From a virus, in IMG/VR virus record IMGVR_UViG_3300012954_000072, positions 1 to 24,719 of that record: a stretch of 24,719 nucleotides of DNA; one strand, written 5' to 3'. Below are positions 17,678 through 24,719 of the stretch, piece after piece. Each line of letters opens with the position of its first letter. Within the stretch, counting starts at the first letter, position 1. A model generated the notes under the pieces. That model had not been told where the DNA came from and ran no database searches. It saw nothing but the letters and a program-made list of their open reading frames with translations. The translations under genes and the position numbers were made by a program.

Positions 17678-20515
17678 ATGGGAATATTTGTTAATGATGG
17701 CGGAACACTCCGAACTATCAGATTTATTGCCGTCAATGACGGTGGAACTCTTAGACGAGTAAATCAGGTGTTCGTGAACAACGGCGGCTCTCTTGAAGGG
17801 CCGTTTAGTGCTGTGCATGAAACAAGTAGGTCTACAAATACAGAAACAACCTATATCTCAGGAACACAAGAAACTGCTTTTGCAACAAATACAACCTTTG
17901 ATACAAACAGGGCAACAGATACTGTAACCACATTTAACACTACTAGAAGTACAGATACAACTATCTCTACAACAAGAGCAACTACAACTGTATTTAATAC
18001 AACTACAACTTATAATACTACAACAACCTTTGAGACATCACAGGCTACCACAACTACATTTACTACAACAACGCAGTATACAACAACTACGACTTATAAT
18101 ACAACTAGGTCTACAACTACGACTTTCACTACTACAACTCTGTTTAATACAGAAACAGCGTATCAAACAACTAGGTCTACAACTACGACTTTTGATTCTA
18201 ATACTACCTATACAACTACAACTACTTTTGATACAACTAGGTCAACTACAACGACCTTTGAAACTACAACTGCGTTTAATACAACAACGACTTTTGAAAC
18301 TACAAGGTCTACAACTACTACGTTTACTACTACAACAAATTATACTACAACTACAACCTATAATACTACTAGGTCGACTACTACTGTATTTAATACAACA
18401 ACAAATTATACAACAACTACAACTTTTGAGACAGATAGGTCTACAACTACTTCGTACAATACAACTACAACCTATACGACTTCGTATGACACGACGATAA
18501 CAACAACTAGGAATACTGGTTTTACAAATAGTACAAACACAAGTAGAGGAACAGCAACAAGTAGAAGTACAACAACTGCGTATGATACAACTACTGCTTA
18601 CGAAGATAATACAAATACTTCTAGGTCTACAAATACAAGTAGAGATACAGCAACTGCTTACGAAGATAATACCAATACTGCTAGGGTTACAAATACAGCA
18701 AGAGATACAAGTACCGCCTACGAAGACAACACAAACACTGCTAGGTCTACAAATACCTCTAGAAATACTGGATTTACAAACTCTACATCTTATGGTACAA
18801 GTAGAAACACTAATACTGCTCGAAACACAAATACATCGAGAGCAACAGCCTATACAGATAATACAGGATTTACAAACAGTACAAATACAAGTAGGGGTAC
18901 AGCTTACACAGATAATACAGGGTTTACAAACTCTACATCTTATGGAACAAGTAGAGCAACAGGATTTACAAACTCTACAAACACTTCTAGAAACACTAAT
19001 ACTGCTAGGGGTACAAGTAGAAATACCAACACTTCTAGAGGCACAAGTAGGTCAACAAGTTATAACACCTCGTTTACAAACTTAACATTTACTTTATCAA
19101 CAGAGGAAGAAGAAAGCGGAACCTTTGTAAACACAGAGGAGTTTAACACTAACACCTCTAGAGCAACAAGTAGGAACACCTCGTATACTACATCATTTAC
19201 AAACTCAACAAGTTATAATACTTCGTTTACAAATGCAACAGGGTTTACGAATAACACAAACACAAGTAGGAACACCGCCTACAATACTTCTAGAAATACC
19301 AATACTGCTAGAGGTACGAATACAAGTAGGAACACAGGATTTACAAATAATACAAATACTGCCAGAAGTACAAACACTTCTAGAAATACAGGATTTACAA
19401 ATTCAACAGGGTTTACAAACTCTACTGGATATAACTCTACAAGAAATACAAATACAAGTAGAGCAACAGCGTATACAGATAATACAGGATTTACAAACGC
19501 TACAAACACAGCGAGAGATACAAGTACTGCCTATGAAGATAATACAGGGTTTACTAATGTAACTAATACAACTAGAAATACAGCAACTGCTTATGTAGAT
19601 AATACTGGTTTTACAAATAATACAAATACAAGTAGAGCCACAGGTACAAGTAGAAGTACAACAACTGCTTATACTACTACAACTGCTTACACAGATAATA
19701 CTTCTACAACTAGAGGTACATCTTATGAAACAGCATATGGTACAAGTAGAACTTCTTCAAGAGCAACAGGTACAAGTAGAGCAACTACAACTACATTCAA
19801 TACTTCTAGTGGAACTGCTACAAGTAGAGCGACAGCAACAAGTAAATCTACAACTACAACATTTAATACAAATACTACAACAGCAACAAGTAGAGGAACA
19901 GAAACAAGTAAGAATACTACAACTACATTCAATACTTCTAGTTCCACAGGTACAAGTAGAGCAACAGATACAAGTAAGAATACTACAACGACTTATGCTA
20001 CAACTCTTGGAACACTTACAACAAGAGCAACAGCAACAAGTAAATCTACAACGACTGCATTTGATACTACAATTACAACAGGTACTTCTGCATCAACAGA
20101 TACAACTAAGTCTACTACAACTACATTTAATACCGATACTACAACAGGTACAAGTAGAGGCACAGACACAAGTAGGTCAACTTCTACTACATTTAATACA
20201 ACAGAAACAACTGCTACAACTAGAGCAACAGCGACAAGTAAGTCTACTACAACTACATTTGAAACTGCATTTGCTACAACAACTACATTTGAAACAACTA
20301 GAACAGAAGAAGCAGGTACAACAACAACATTTGAAACAACAAGAGCAACAGACACAACAATTACAACTGACCATCTGACAGTATTTGCTACTGCAACAGA
20401 TACAGTTGTTTACGAAAGAATAACAGCCAGCTCAGCAGGAACAATATTCGATACTGAAGTATCAAGCGCCTCCGATTTAGGGGCTTCCTTCTGGGACGGC
20501 TCTAAATGGAGTTAA
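17678..20515 (+). CDS. Giant Thr-rich repeat structural protein (mucin-like)
   Basis: 945 residues. The N-terminal ~45 hold three copies of a VN(D/N)GG(T/S)L module, probably for attachment. Residues ~50-890 are low-complexity Thr/Ser/Asn/Arg, from roughly one third to two thirds Thr in sampled stretches, with Phe/Tyr at regular spacing. Three zones can be seen: a block of 22-residue units (FxTTRSTTTTF type), an irregular zone of ~6-residue NTSRxT/GFTNST motifs broken by one acidic insert (STEEEESG), and a second 22-residue block (TSRATATSKSTTTTFNT type). The last ~55 residues are non-repetitive and end WDGSKWS. GAGGA ribosome site 5 bases upstream. Similar Thr-rich proteins occur, from memory, in marine phages; function unproven, likely a fibre or surface protein. 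Confidence 0.85.
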   Translation: MGIFVNDGGTLRTIRFIAVNDGGTLRRVNQVFVNNGGSLEGPFSAVHETSRSTNTETTYISGTQETAFATNTTFDTNRATDTVTTFNTTRSTDTTISTTRATTTVFNTTTTYNTTTTFETSQATTTTFTTTTQYTTTTTYNTTRSTTTTFTTTTLFNTETAYQTTRSTTTTFDSNTTYTTTTTFDTTRSTTTTFETTTAFNTTTTFETTRSTTTTFTTTTNYTTTTTYNTTRSTTTVFNTTTNYTTTTTFETDRSTTTSYNTTTTYTTSYDTTITTTRNTGFTNSTNTSRGTATSRSTTTAYDTTTAYEDNTNTSRSTNTSRDTATAYEDNTNTARVTNTARDTSTAYEDNTNTARSTNTSRNTGFTNSTSYGTSRNTNTARNTNTSRATAYTDNTGFTNSTNTSRGTAYTDNTGFTNSTSYGTSRATGFTNSTNTSRNTNTARGTSRNTNTSRGTSRSTSYNTSFTNLTFTLSTEEEESGTFVNTEEFNTNTSRATSRNTSYTTSFTNSTSYNTSFTNATGFTNNTNTSRNTAYNTSRNTNTARGTNTSRNTGFTNNTNTARSTNTSRNTGFTNSTGFTNSTGYNSTRNTNTSRATAYTDNTGFTNATNTARDTSTAYEDNTGFTNVTNTTRNTATAYVDNTGFTNNTNTSRATGTSRSTTTAYTTTTAYTDNTSTTRGTSYETAYGTSRTSSRATGTSRATTTTFNTSSGTATSRATATSKSTTTTFNTNTTTATSRGTETSKNTTTTFNTSSSTGTSRATDTSKNTTTTYATTLGTLTTRATATSKSTTTAFDTTITTGTSASTDTTKSTTTTFNTDTTTGTSRGTDTSRSTSTTFNTTETTATTRATATSKSTTTTFETAFATTTTFETTRTEEAGTTTTFETTRATDTTITTDHLTVFATATDTVVYERITASSAGTIFDTEVSSASDLGASFWDGSKWS
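17963..18490 (+). repeat. Eight tandem 22-residue (66-bp) units, Thr-rich block A
   Basis: Units begin at 17963, 18029, 18095, 18161, 18227, 18293, 18359 and 18425 with no indels. Consensus is (F/Y)xTTRSTTTTFxTTTxYxTTTT: aromatics near positions 1, 11 and 17 and Arg (Gln in unit 2) at 5. Codons for Thr vary (ACA, ACT, ACG, ACC) between units. Confidence 0.93.
19754..20281 (+). repeat. Eight tandem 22-residue (66-bp) units, Thr-rich block B
   Basis: Units begin every 66 bases from 19754. Consensus is TSRATxTSKSTTTTFNTxxTTx, with basic residues near positions 3 and 9 and an aromatic at 15. Unit length equals that of block A and of the gpJ repeats, although the sequences differ. Confidence 0.93.
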
Positions 20516-20518
20516 TGA

Positions 20519-20695
20519 ATGGCAGGATTTAAAAAGAACGAAGTCACTCCTGAGTATGTAAATAAGAAACTCGAGAGTATGATGAGCGCAATCTTCGATA
20601 CCATAGGTGAAAACGAAGACCGCATGAAAAATATAGAAAAAAGATTATTTGAATTAATTCAAGAGGTTAAGGAATGGAAGAAGGCAGACCAATAA
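20519..20695 (+). CDS. 58-residue coiled-coil protein
   Basis: The frame runs from ATG at 20519 to TAA at 20695, with GGAG at 20508-20511 as ribosome site. The protein (MAGFKKNEVT ... EVKEWKKADQ) is highly charged and helical, with heptad-like hydrophobics in the second half (MKNIEKRLFELIQEV). It fills the space between the Thr-rich gene and the next CDS, overlapping that CDS by 22 bases. Size and helical nature recall phage spanin, holin-accessory or fibre-chaperone proteins, but it has no membrane segment, so none of these can be claimed. Confidence 0.7.
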   Translation: MAGFKKNEVTPEYVNKKLESMMSAIFDTIGENEDRMKNIEKRLFELIQEVKEWKKADQ

Positions 20696-21585
20696 AACCT
20701 AATAAACCTCTTGAACAAATGAGTATACATGAGGAGTTAGGAGATATCCCAACTCACTTTATGAAATCAGGTAGTAGTTTTAGACCTAAGAAAGATTTAG
20801 AACTACTTAATAAATTCAAGAAAAGAATTATACCTGAATCTCATAGAGGAGCACCTTTTGAATATGACTTATGGTTTAATACTAATGAAGTCAAAACTAT
20901 AAGGGGCTGGTTATATACTGACTTTCTTGGTAAAGGTATTTACATGAGAGTTAGTTCAGTAAAAATTAATGATAAAATCTTACAAAGTATCGTTGATTCA
21001 GATATAAAAATTGATGAAGAACGAATTAGTAAGATAAAAGCAAACTTACAAAACAAGTATTCATTACAATGGAATACAGAGTTTTATGACAAAGTTATCT
21101 TTCCGCCAGGCAGTAACTTAATGAATGGCCCATTGATTAACTTTAGAAAAGTCAAAGAACTCGTAAAAGAGCAAGGTTTTAAAGTAAAACCGCACCCAAT
21201 AACTGCTCCTGTTTGGATAGCAAAATGGAATATGGAAGTTGGGGCAGAAAATGTTTTACATAAAAAAGAGGGTGGGTATGAACTACTACTTAATTGTAAA
21301 GAAGTAGCAACCTGTCCAAATAGTGAAATGGGAATCATCGCACTATTATTAGGAAAGAAATTACAACTAGTATCTAATCCTAGAAAGATAAGAGAAAAGA
21401 AACTCGTTACATATGAAAGTTTCTATGCAGCATGTAGCAATACAAAACACTGCACAGCTTACGATGCAATATGTAAGATTCTCTCATCAAAAAGGTCTGG
21501 TATAATATTTGACTTTGATGATGATGCAGAGGATAGAATGGAAAGGTATTTAGATAATTTTTGGGAGTATAAAATACACAAATGA
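20674..21585 (+). CDS. Predicted GT-B-like glycosyltransferase (capsule polysaccharide type)
   Basis: 303 residues, no signal peptide or membrane segment. Two motifs recall the nucleotide-sugar half of capsule/Kdo-transferase-like (KpsS/LipB-type) enzymes: VKPHPIT (171-177) and CPNSEMGIIALLLGKK (214-229), the latter matching the usual NS(E/T)xGxEALLLGKP pattern. Both follow the expected order. The N-terminal half is not recognised. Start supported by AAGAGG 7 bases upstream. It overlaps the 58-residue gene and joins the next by ATGA. It would work in the cytoplasm on host surface glycan or on a virion protein; the acceptor is unknown. The call rests on two motifs only. Confidence 0.55.
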   Translation: MEEGRPIKPNKPLEQMSIHEELGDIPTHFMKSGSSFRPKKDLELLNKFKKRIIPESHRGAPFEYDLWFNTNEVKTIRGWLYTDFLGKGIYMRVSSVKINDKILQSIVDSDIKIDEERISKIKANLQNKYSLQWNTEFYDKVIFPPGSNLMNGPLINFRKVKELVKEQGFKVKPHPITAPVWIAKWNMEVGAENVLHKKEGGYELLLNCKEVATCPNSEMGIIALLLGKKLQLVSNPRKIREKKLVTYESFYAACSNTKHCTAYDAICKILSSKRSGIIFDFDDDAEDRMERYLDNFWEYKIHK

Positions 21586-22586
21586 TTGATATAGCAATAT
21601 TATATAAGAAAGACTACACAGCTTTCACACTAGCGTCTCTACTTGATAAGTCGGAGGAGTTCCGCGTGCACCTATATTTTAAATGGGGAGAGTGGGACGA
21701 GGTCTTAGTAGAATGGGCGATGGAAAACTTTAGAGATATTAAATGCTATCAATTACCAGGAATAAGTAATAATATTTCTAAGATGATACTTCATATGCGA
21801 AGATGGTATATGGATAAACCAGAATCACAAAGACCAAGTAAAAGACTTATGGTTATTACAGGTAATAACATATTCAATCCAGGTAAACTGATTAGTGGAC
21901 ATATACCACCAGAGTCTTACTTTGAAAATAAAGTTGGGGTACTAAACAGAAAACTAATGTATAGACAACACCCAGCATATAAAAATTACTATAACATTCT
22001 AAAAATTAATCATAAAGTTCCGCAAGGAAAGAATATAACTGATGCGCAATGGGAAAGTGTAGCATTTAAACAATATGATTGGGATATGTTTATGGTAAAC
22101 TACGACGCATTGATGAAGATGAGAGATGGGAACTTGTTCTTTAAGGGTGGAACTCATTTTGCAACTAGATTCAAGGGCGAACCACAAATAGATGCGTACC
22201 TAAACAACTGCAGTAATGTAGTATTTTTTAGGGCGTTGATGAAACTCAAACCAGTAGATATGCCTTTGTATATGGACGGTAGACTTGATAAGTTAATTAA
22301 GTTAGACGCTATCGGACCAAAGGACTGTATCAATCACAATATAATGTTAAGAAAGTCATACTCAATAAATATAGACCATAGTGTATTGATGTCTGATTAT
22401 TATTCATTACCAACAGGGATTCAACTAGCAACACCATTCGAACTCTATGGAAACTTGATAGACAAGATACCATTGAATCTAAGAAATGCTAGATTGAATG
22501 AACAAATTCTTTTAAAATCAGAAAAACAAAAGATTACAACTAGAAAGTTAGTTCAGGCGGGTTATAAGTTAGGTAAAATCGACTGA
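21582..22586 (+). CDS. Hypothetical protein, possibly glycan-related
   Basis: 334 residues, not recognised. The N-terminus (DIAILYKKDYTAFTLASLLD, then VHLYFKWG) alternates strand and helix like the start of a GT-A-type transferase, but no clear DXD is visible. The closest acidic pair is YMDGRLDK near 227. It is coupled by ATGA to the GT-B-like gene, which suggests a related job. Its last 18 bases overlap the 3' end of the convergent GT29-like gene. Soluble, rich in Lys, Asn and aromatic residues. Confidence 0.6.
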   Translation: MIDIAILYKKDYTAFTLASLLDKSEEFRVHLYFKWGEWDEVLVEWAMENFRDIKCYQLPGISNNISKMILHMRRWYMDKPESQRPSKRLMVITGNNIFNPGKLISGHIPPESYFENKVGVLNRKLMYRQHPAYKNYYNILKINHKVPQGKNITDAQWESVAFKQYDWDMFMVNYDALMKMRDGNLFFKGGTHFATRFKGEPQIDAYLNNCSNVVFFRALMKLKPVDMPLYMDGRLDKLIKLDAIGPKDCINHNIMLRKSYSINIDHSVLMSDYYSLPTGIQLATPFELYGNLIDKIPLNLRNARLNEQILLKSEKQKITTRKLVQAGYKLGKID

Positions 22587-23225
22587 TTTTTCCTCGAGGT
22601 CTGACAAAATTTTCCAATCCAAAATATTTTTTCGAACCAAATCCATTACATAGCCTCGTTCTGTGGCTCCCATATGGGGATTCTCATTCACTGTATTTAT
22701 CGGAAGATGCCACGAGTATGGTATAGCATTCCCTACTTTGAAACCAGCGTCTTTGGCGAAAAAGTCAAATCCTATTAATGACAATTTTTTCCATACATGA
22801 ACCATACGAGTGAAAAATAAGATTGAAATAAATCCATTTGAAGGACGCTTTGCATGGAAGTCGTTATTTTTTATACCGAATTCTTTATAAATAGATTTCA
22901 ACTCGTCATCTGTAAACATAGTTATCCAGTCTTTTCCAATTTTATGTCTTGACACATCGCTGTCTAAATCAACTCTCGCTCTGTTTAAGAGTTTAAGTGC
23001 CATTGGATAATATATTTGATGTTTACTTCTAAGAAAACCAGATATCCATATATCAGTACGCTGTCCTATTGATTCATACTTATCAGGGGTTGGCATACCC
23101 TTTCCAAAACGCACAACAATATCATGAGAGTCTATCCACTCTCCTTTCTTATGCTGTAATATTTCTACTGAATTTCCTACAAAGATGATTTCTTTGTCTT
23201 CAATTGTTCTGATAAGTTTATCCAT
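22569..23225 (-). CDS. GT29 family (sialyltransferase-like) glycosyltransferase
   Basis: 218 residues. Three regions match GT29 sialylmotifs in order: L (IIFVGNS, then IDSHDIVVRFGKG, 13-43), S (RPSNGF at 127-132 followed by LIGFDFF at 150-156), and VS (H184-x4-E189 in HMGATE). GT29 enzymes transfer sialic acid from CMP-sialate in eukaryotes. Unlike those, this protein has no cysteine at all, so the usual L-S disulfide is absent, and it has no membrane anchor: it looks like a minimal cytoplasmic core. The actual sugar may differ. Starts 49 bases inside the upstream GT8-like gene; no later Met would preserve motif L. Confidence 0.75.
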   Translation of the reverse strand: MDKLIRTIEDKEIIFVGNSVEILQHKKGEWIDSHDIVVRFGKGMPTPDKYESIGQRTDIWISGFLRSKHQIYYPMALKLLNRARVDLDSDVSRHKIGKDWITMFTDDELKSIYKEFGIKNNDFHAKRPSNGFISILFFTRMVHVWKKLSLIGFDFFAKDAGFKVGNAIPYSWHLPINTVNENPHMGATERGYVMDLVRKNILDWKILSDLEEKSVDFT

Positions 23226-23872
23226 TCTTTCTCGTATAGTGGGTGTTTAAAATTATTGTGGTCACCTAACCAAGGGCCACCGTCTGTAAAGTGAACTGCT
23301 TTGGCATAGTTACCAAAATCATAGTAACCTACCATAGCATTGTATGATGCGGGTAAGTCTCCAACGCCGTCAGTATCATCATGCCCTAAAGCCCATGAGA
23401 AACCATGTAGATGTACTGGGGCTGCGTTGTTGACATACCACAAACTTAGTGAATTACATAATGCATTATTGAAATACATTAGTGAAGACCAATACTTTTT
23501 CTTGTATGGTCTATTTATCTTTCCGTCCATTTTTATTTTATCTTCTAAAATAAATTGTGGGTGTTTTACACACATGACGGATTTGTGTGAATTTTTGTGA
23601 TGTACTATTTCTTGTGGGTCACATCGCCACATGAAGTCTCCATCGCAGAATAATGACCACCCAGTATAGTCAGACAGGTAAGGAACAAGAAACCTAGTGA
23701 AAGCAAACTCTGTACTTGCACTTTCTTCTTTTCTAGTATAGATACCTTGTTCCTGTAAATCAGACTTAATCAAAGGGTAAATCTTATGCGTAGGATTAAA
23801 CCTAAGTATAGATTCTTTACACACCTCAAACATTTCTGGGTGAGATGATTCATACCCTATATAGATATTCAT
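23177..23872 (-). CDS. GT8-like glycosyltransferase
   Basis: 231 residues. It starts MNIYIGYESS, then has SILRFNP, STEFAFTRFLVPYL (53-66) and the metal/nucleotide-sugar motif CDGDF (D77-x-D79). WSSLMYFNN (128-136), a GDLPASYNAM segment (171-180), and HFTDGGPWLGD (194-204) follow. This order matches small GT-A, GT8-like transferases of bacteria and phages. No membrane segment, so cytoplasmic. The start overlaps the preceding small gene by ATGA and the 3' end overlaps the GT29-like gene by 49 bases, indicating joint translation. The acceptor and sugar are unknown. Confidence 0.78.
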   Translation of the reverse strand: MNIYIGYESSHPEMFEVCKESILRFNPTHKIYPLIKSDLQEQGIYTRKEESASTEFAFTRFLVPYLSDYTGWSLFCDGDFMWRCDPQEIVHHKNSHKSVMCVKHPQFILEDKIKMDGKINRPYKKKYWSSLMYFNNALCNSLSLWYVNNAAPVHLHGFSWALGHDDTDGVGDLPASYNAMVGYYDFGNYAKAVHFTDGGPWLGDHNNFKHPLYEKEWINLSEQLKTKKSSL

Positions 23873-24084
23873 TCTTTATCTTCTGCTGTATTAAGTTGAC
23901 TACCTAAGTCATTTATATAGGCCTGTCTTGCAGTTTGAGTTAATGCTAACATATTCTGATAATGAGCAATCTGTTGGTCACATAATTGTAAGTGTCCAAT
24001 GATAGATTTCTGTTCATCATTTAAATCTGCAACATCATGCTCAACTCCATCTATAGTGATAGTTGGTTGTAACTGTTCTGTCAT
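23869..24084 (-). CDS. Conserved small protein, DUF6447-like
   Basis: 71 residues: a short N-terminal TITIDGVEHDVADLND hairpin followed by a long helix (QLCDQQIAHYQNMLALTQTARQAYI in pattern). This layout fits the small DUF6447-type proteins of marine phages and bacteria (from memory). It joins its neighbours by ATGA overlaps on both sides, between ribonucleotide reductase and the GT8-like gene. Function unknown. Confidence 0.65.
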   Translation of the reverse strand: MTEQLQPTITIDGVEHDVADLNDEQKSIIGHLQLCDQQIAHYQNMLALTQTARQAYINDLGSQLNTAEDKE

Positions 24085-24719
24085 TTAAATATATCCTGCC
24101 AATTTCCTTGTGTACTAGCCTTAGCATACTCGGTAGCACGGTTTTCAAAAAAGTTGGTATGCTCAACTGCGTTAACTTGCATATCTATCCAAGGCAACGG
24201 ATTCTCCGTGCTTTTAAAGATAGCCTTCATACCCAGACCGAGTAATCTTCTATCGGCAATGTATCGGATATATTCCTTTACTTCTGTCGCAGTTAGGTCT
24301 GGTACTGAAACTTTATTGAAACAGATGTCGATAAATTTATCTTCTAATTCTACCGTCCTTTCCGCAGCACAATAAATTTCATACTTTAATTTATCAGTCC
24401 ACAGTTCTGGATTCTCTCTCATAAAAGTTCTAAATAATTCTGATAAGCCTTCTACATGCAGACTTTCATCTCTAATTGACCATGTAACAATCTGTCCCAT
24501 ACCTTTCATCAAGTTATGTCTAGGGTAATTTAAAAGTATCGCAAAACTACTAAATAGTTGCACTCCTTCAGTAAACCCACTATAGACTGCCATAGTCTTT
24601 GCCATGTCATGTTTTGTATTCATGTTAAAATCTGTAAGATAATCATGTTTATCTGACATCGCTTGTATATCAAAAAACTCTTGGTACATATCATCTGACT
24701 TACCTAAAGTTTCTAATAG
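24081..24719 (-). CDS. Ribonucleotide reductase class I beta subunit, C-terminal part, 5' truncated
   Basis: The frame is open through the right edge of the window (ETLGKSDDMYQEFF at the edge), so only the last ~212 codons are present and the Met at 24689 is probably internal. Visible diiron ligands are the Glu of GFTEG and the Glu and His of RDESLH; the first set (Asp, Glu, His) and the radical Tyr lie outside. The subunit supplies the radical with which the alpha subunit turns ribonucleotides into deoxyribonucleotides for phage DNA synthesis. The protein ends GNWQDIFK, a common ending in phage copies. First gene seen of the minus-strand operon that includes the two glycosyltransferases. Confidence 0.92.
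   Translation of the reverse strand, partial: LLETLGKSDDMYQEFFDIQAMSDKHDYLTDFNMNTKHDMAKTMAVYSGFTEGVQLFSSFAILLNYPRHNLMKGMGQIVTWSIRDESLHVEGLSELFRTFMRENPELWTDKLKYEIYCAAERTVELEDKFIDICFNKVSVPDLTATEVKEYIRYIADRRLLGLGMKAIFKSTENPLPWIDMQVNAVEHTNFFENRATEYAKASTQGNWQDIFK

Noticed and set aside
18030-20378. Long Leu/Gln-rich and Val-rich open frames in other frames of the Thr-rich gene, both strands
   Set aside because: The ACN/AC-rich repeats remove stop codons in several frames; the products are low-complexity shadows with no ribosome sites of their own.
23340-23600. Plus-strand 86-codon open frame inside the GT8-like gene
   Set aside because: It lies fully antisense to a well-supported gene, has Cys-rich shadow composition, and has no ribosome site.
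1-24719. tRNA genes, integrase or attachment sites
   Set aside because: No cloverleaf-like stretch or recombinase motif was noticed; the window is almost wholly protein-coding, so lifestyle cannot be judged here.

Overview
The window is part of a tailed-phage genome (Caudoviricetes): the tail-tip and fibre half of the late region, running into the end of a nucleotide-metabolism operon on the opposite strand. Base composition is AT-rich. The small fibre genes (MANR(V/I)L, MAQTIKIKRS and Thr-rich families) resemble, from memory, genes of marine phages such as pelagiphages and cyanophages. The host cannot be read from the sequence. The order of tail genes is that of lambda: tape measure H, then M, L, K, I and J, pointing to a long flexible siphovirus-type tail.

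Region 1 (1-9496, +): C-terminal end of the tape measure, then gpM-, gpL-, gpK- (JAMM + NlpC/P60), gpI- and gpJ-like genes, all overlapping by a few bases. The gpL homologue carries a large insertion between its Fe-S cysteine pairs. The gpJ homologue is about 1,719 residues and ends in fibre-like 22-residue repeats.

Region 2 (9496-11694, +): three tandem genes sharing an N-terminal module (MANR(V/I)L(V/I/L)G(K/R)) with unrelated C-termini, then two further small genes.

Region 3 (11695-20515, +): starts with a textbook sigma70 promoter (TTGACA-17 bp-TATAAT), the only clear promoter seen. Downstream are nine structural genes: two small, a 532-residue fibre, two small, a 924-residue protein built from about 60 decapeptide units, a 71-residue protein, and a 945-residue Thr-rich protein with two blocks of exact 22-residue repeats.

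Region 4 (20519-22586, +): a 58-residue coiled-coil ORF, a GT-B-like (capsule-type) glycosyltransferase candidate, and an unrecognised 334-residue gene, all overlapping and continuing the tail operon.

Region 5 (22569-24719, -): a convergent operon. In its own reading direction it runs ribonucleotide reductase beta subunit (cut by the window end), a 71-residue conserved small protein, a GT8-like glycosyltransferase, and a GT29 (sialyltransferase-like) enzyme, joined by ATGA overlaps or a 49-base overlap. It meets the + strand operon tail to tail with an 18-base overlap.

The most interesting reading of the whole is a possible virion glycosylation system: a mucin-like Thr-rich fibre protein sits directly beside two to four sugar-transfer genes. 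This is inference and needs experimental proof.
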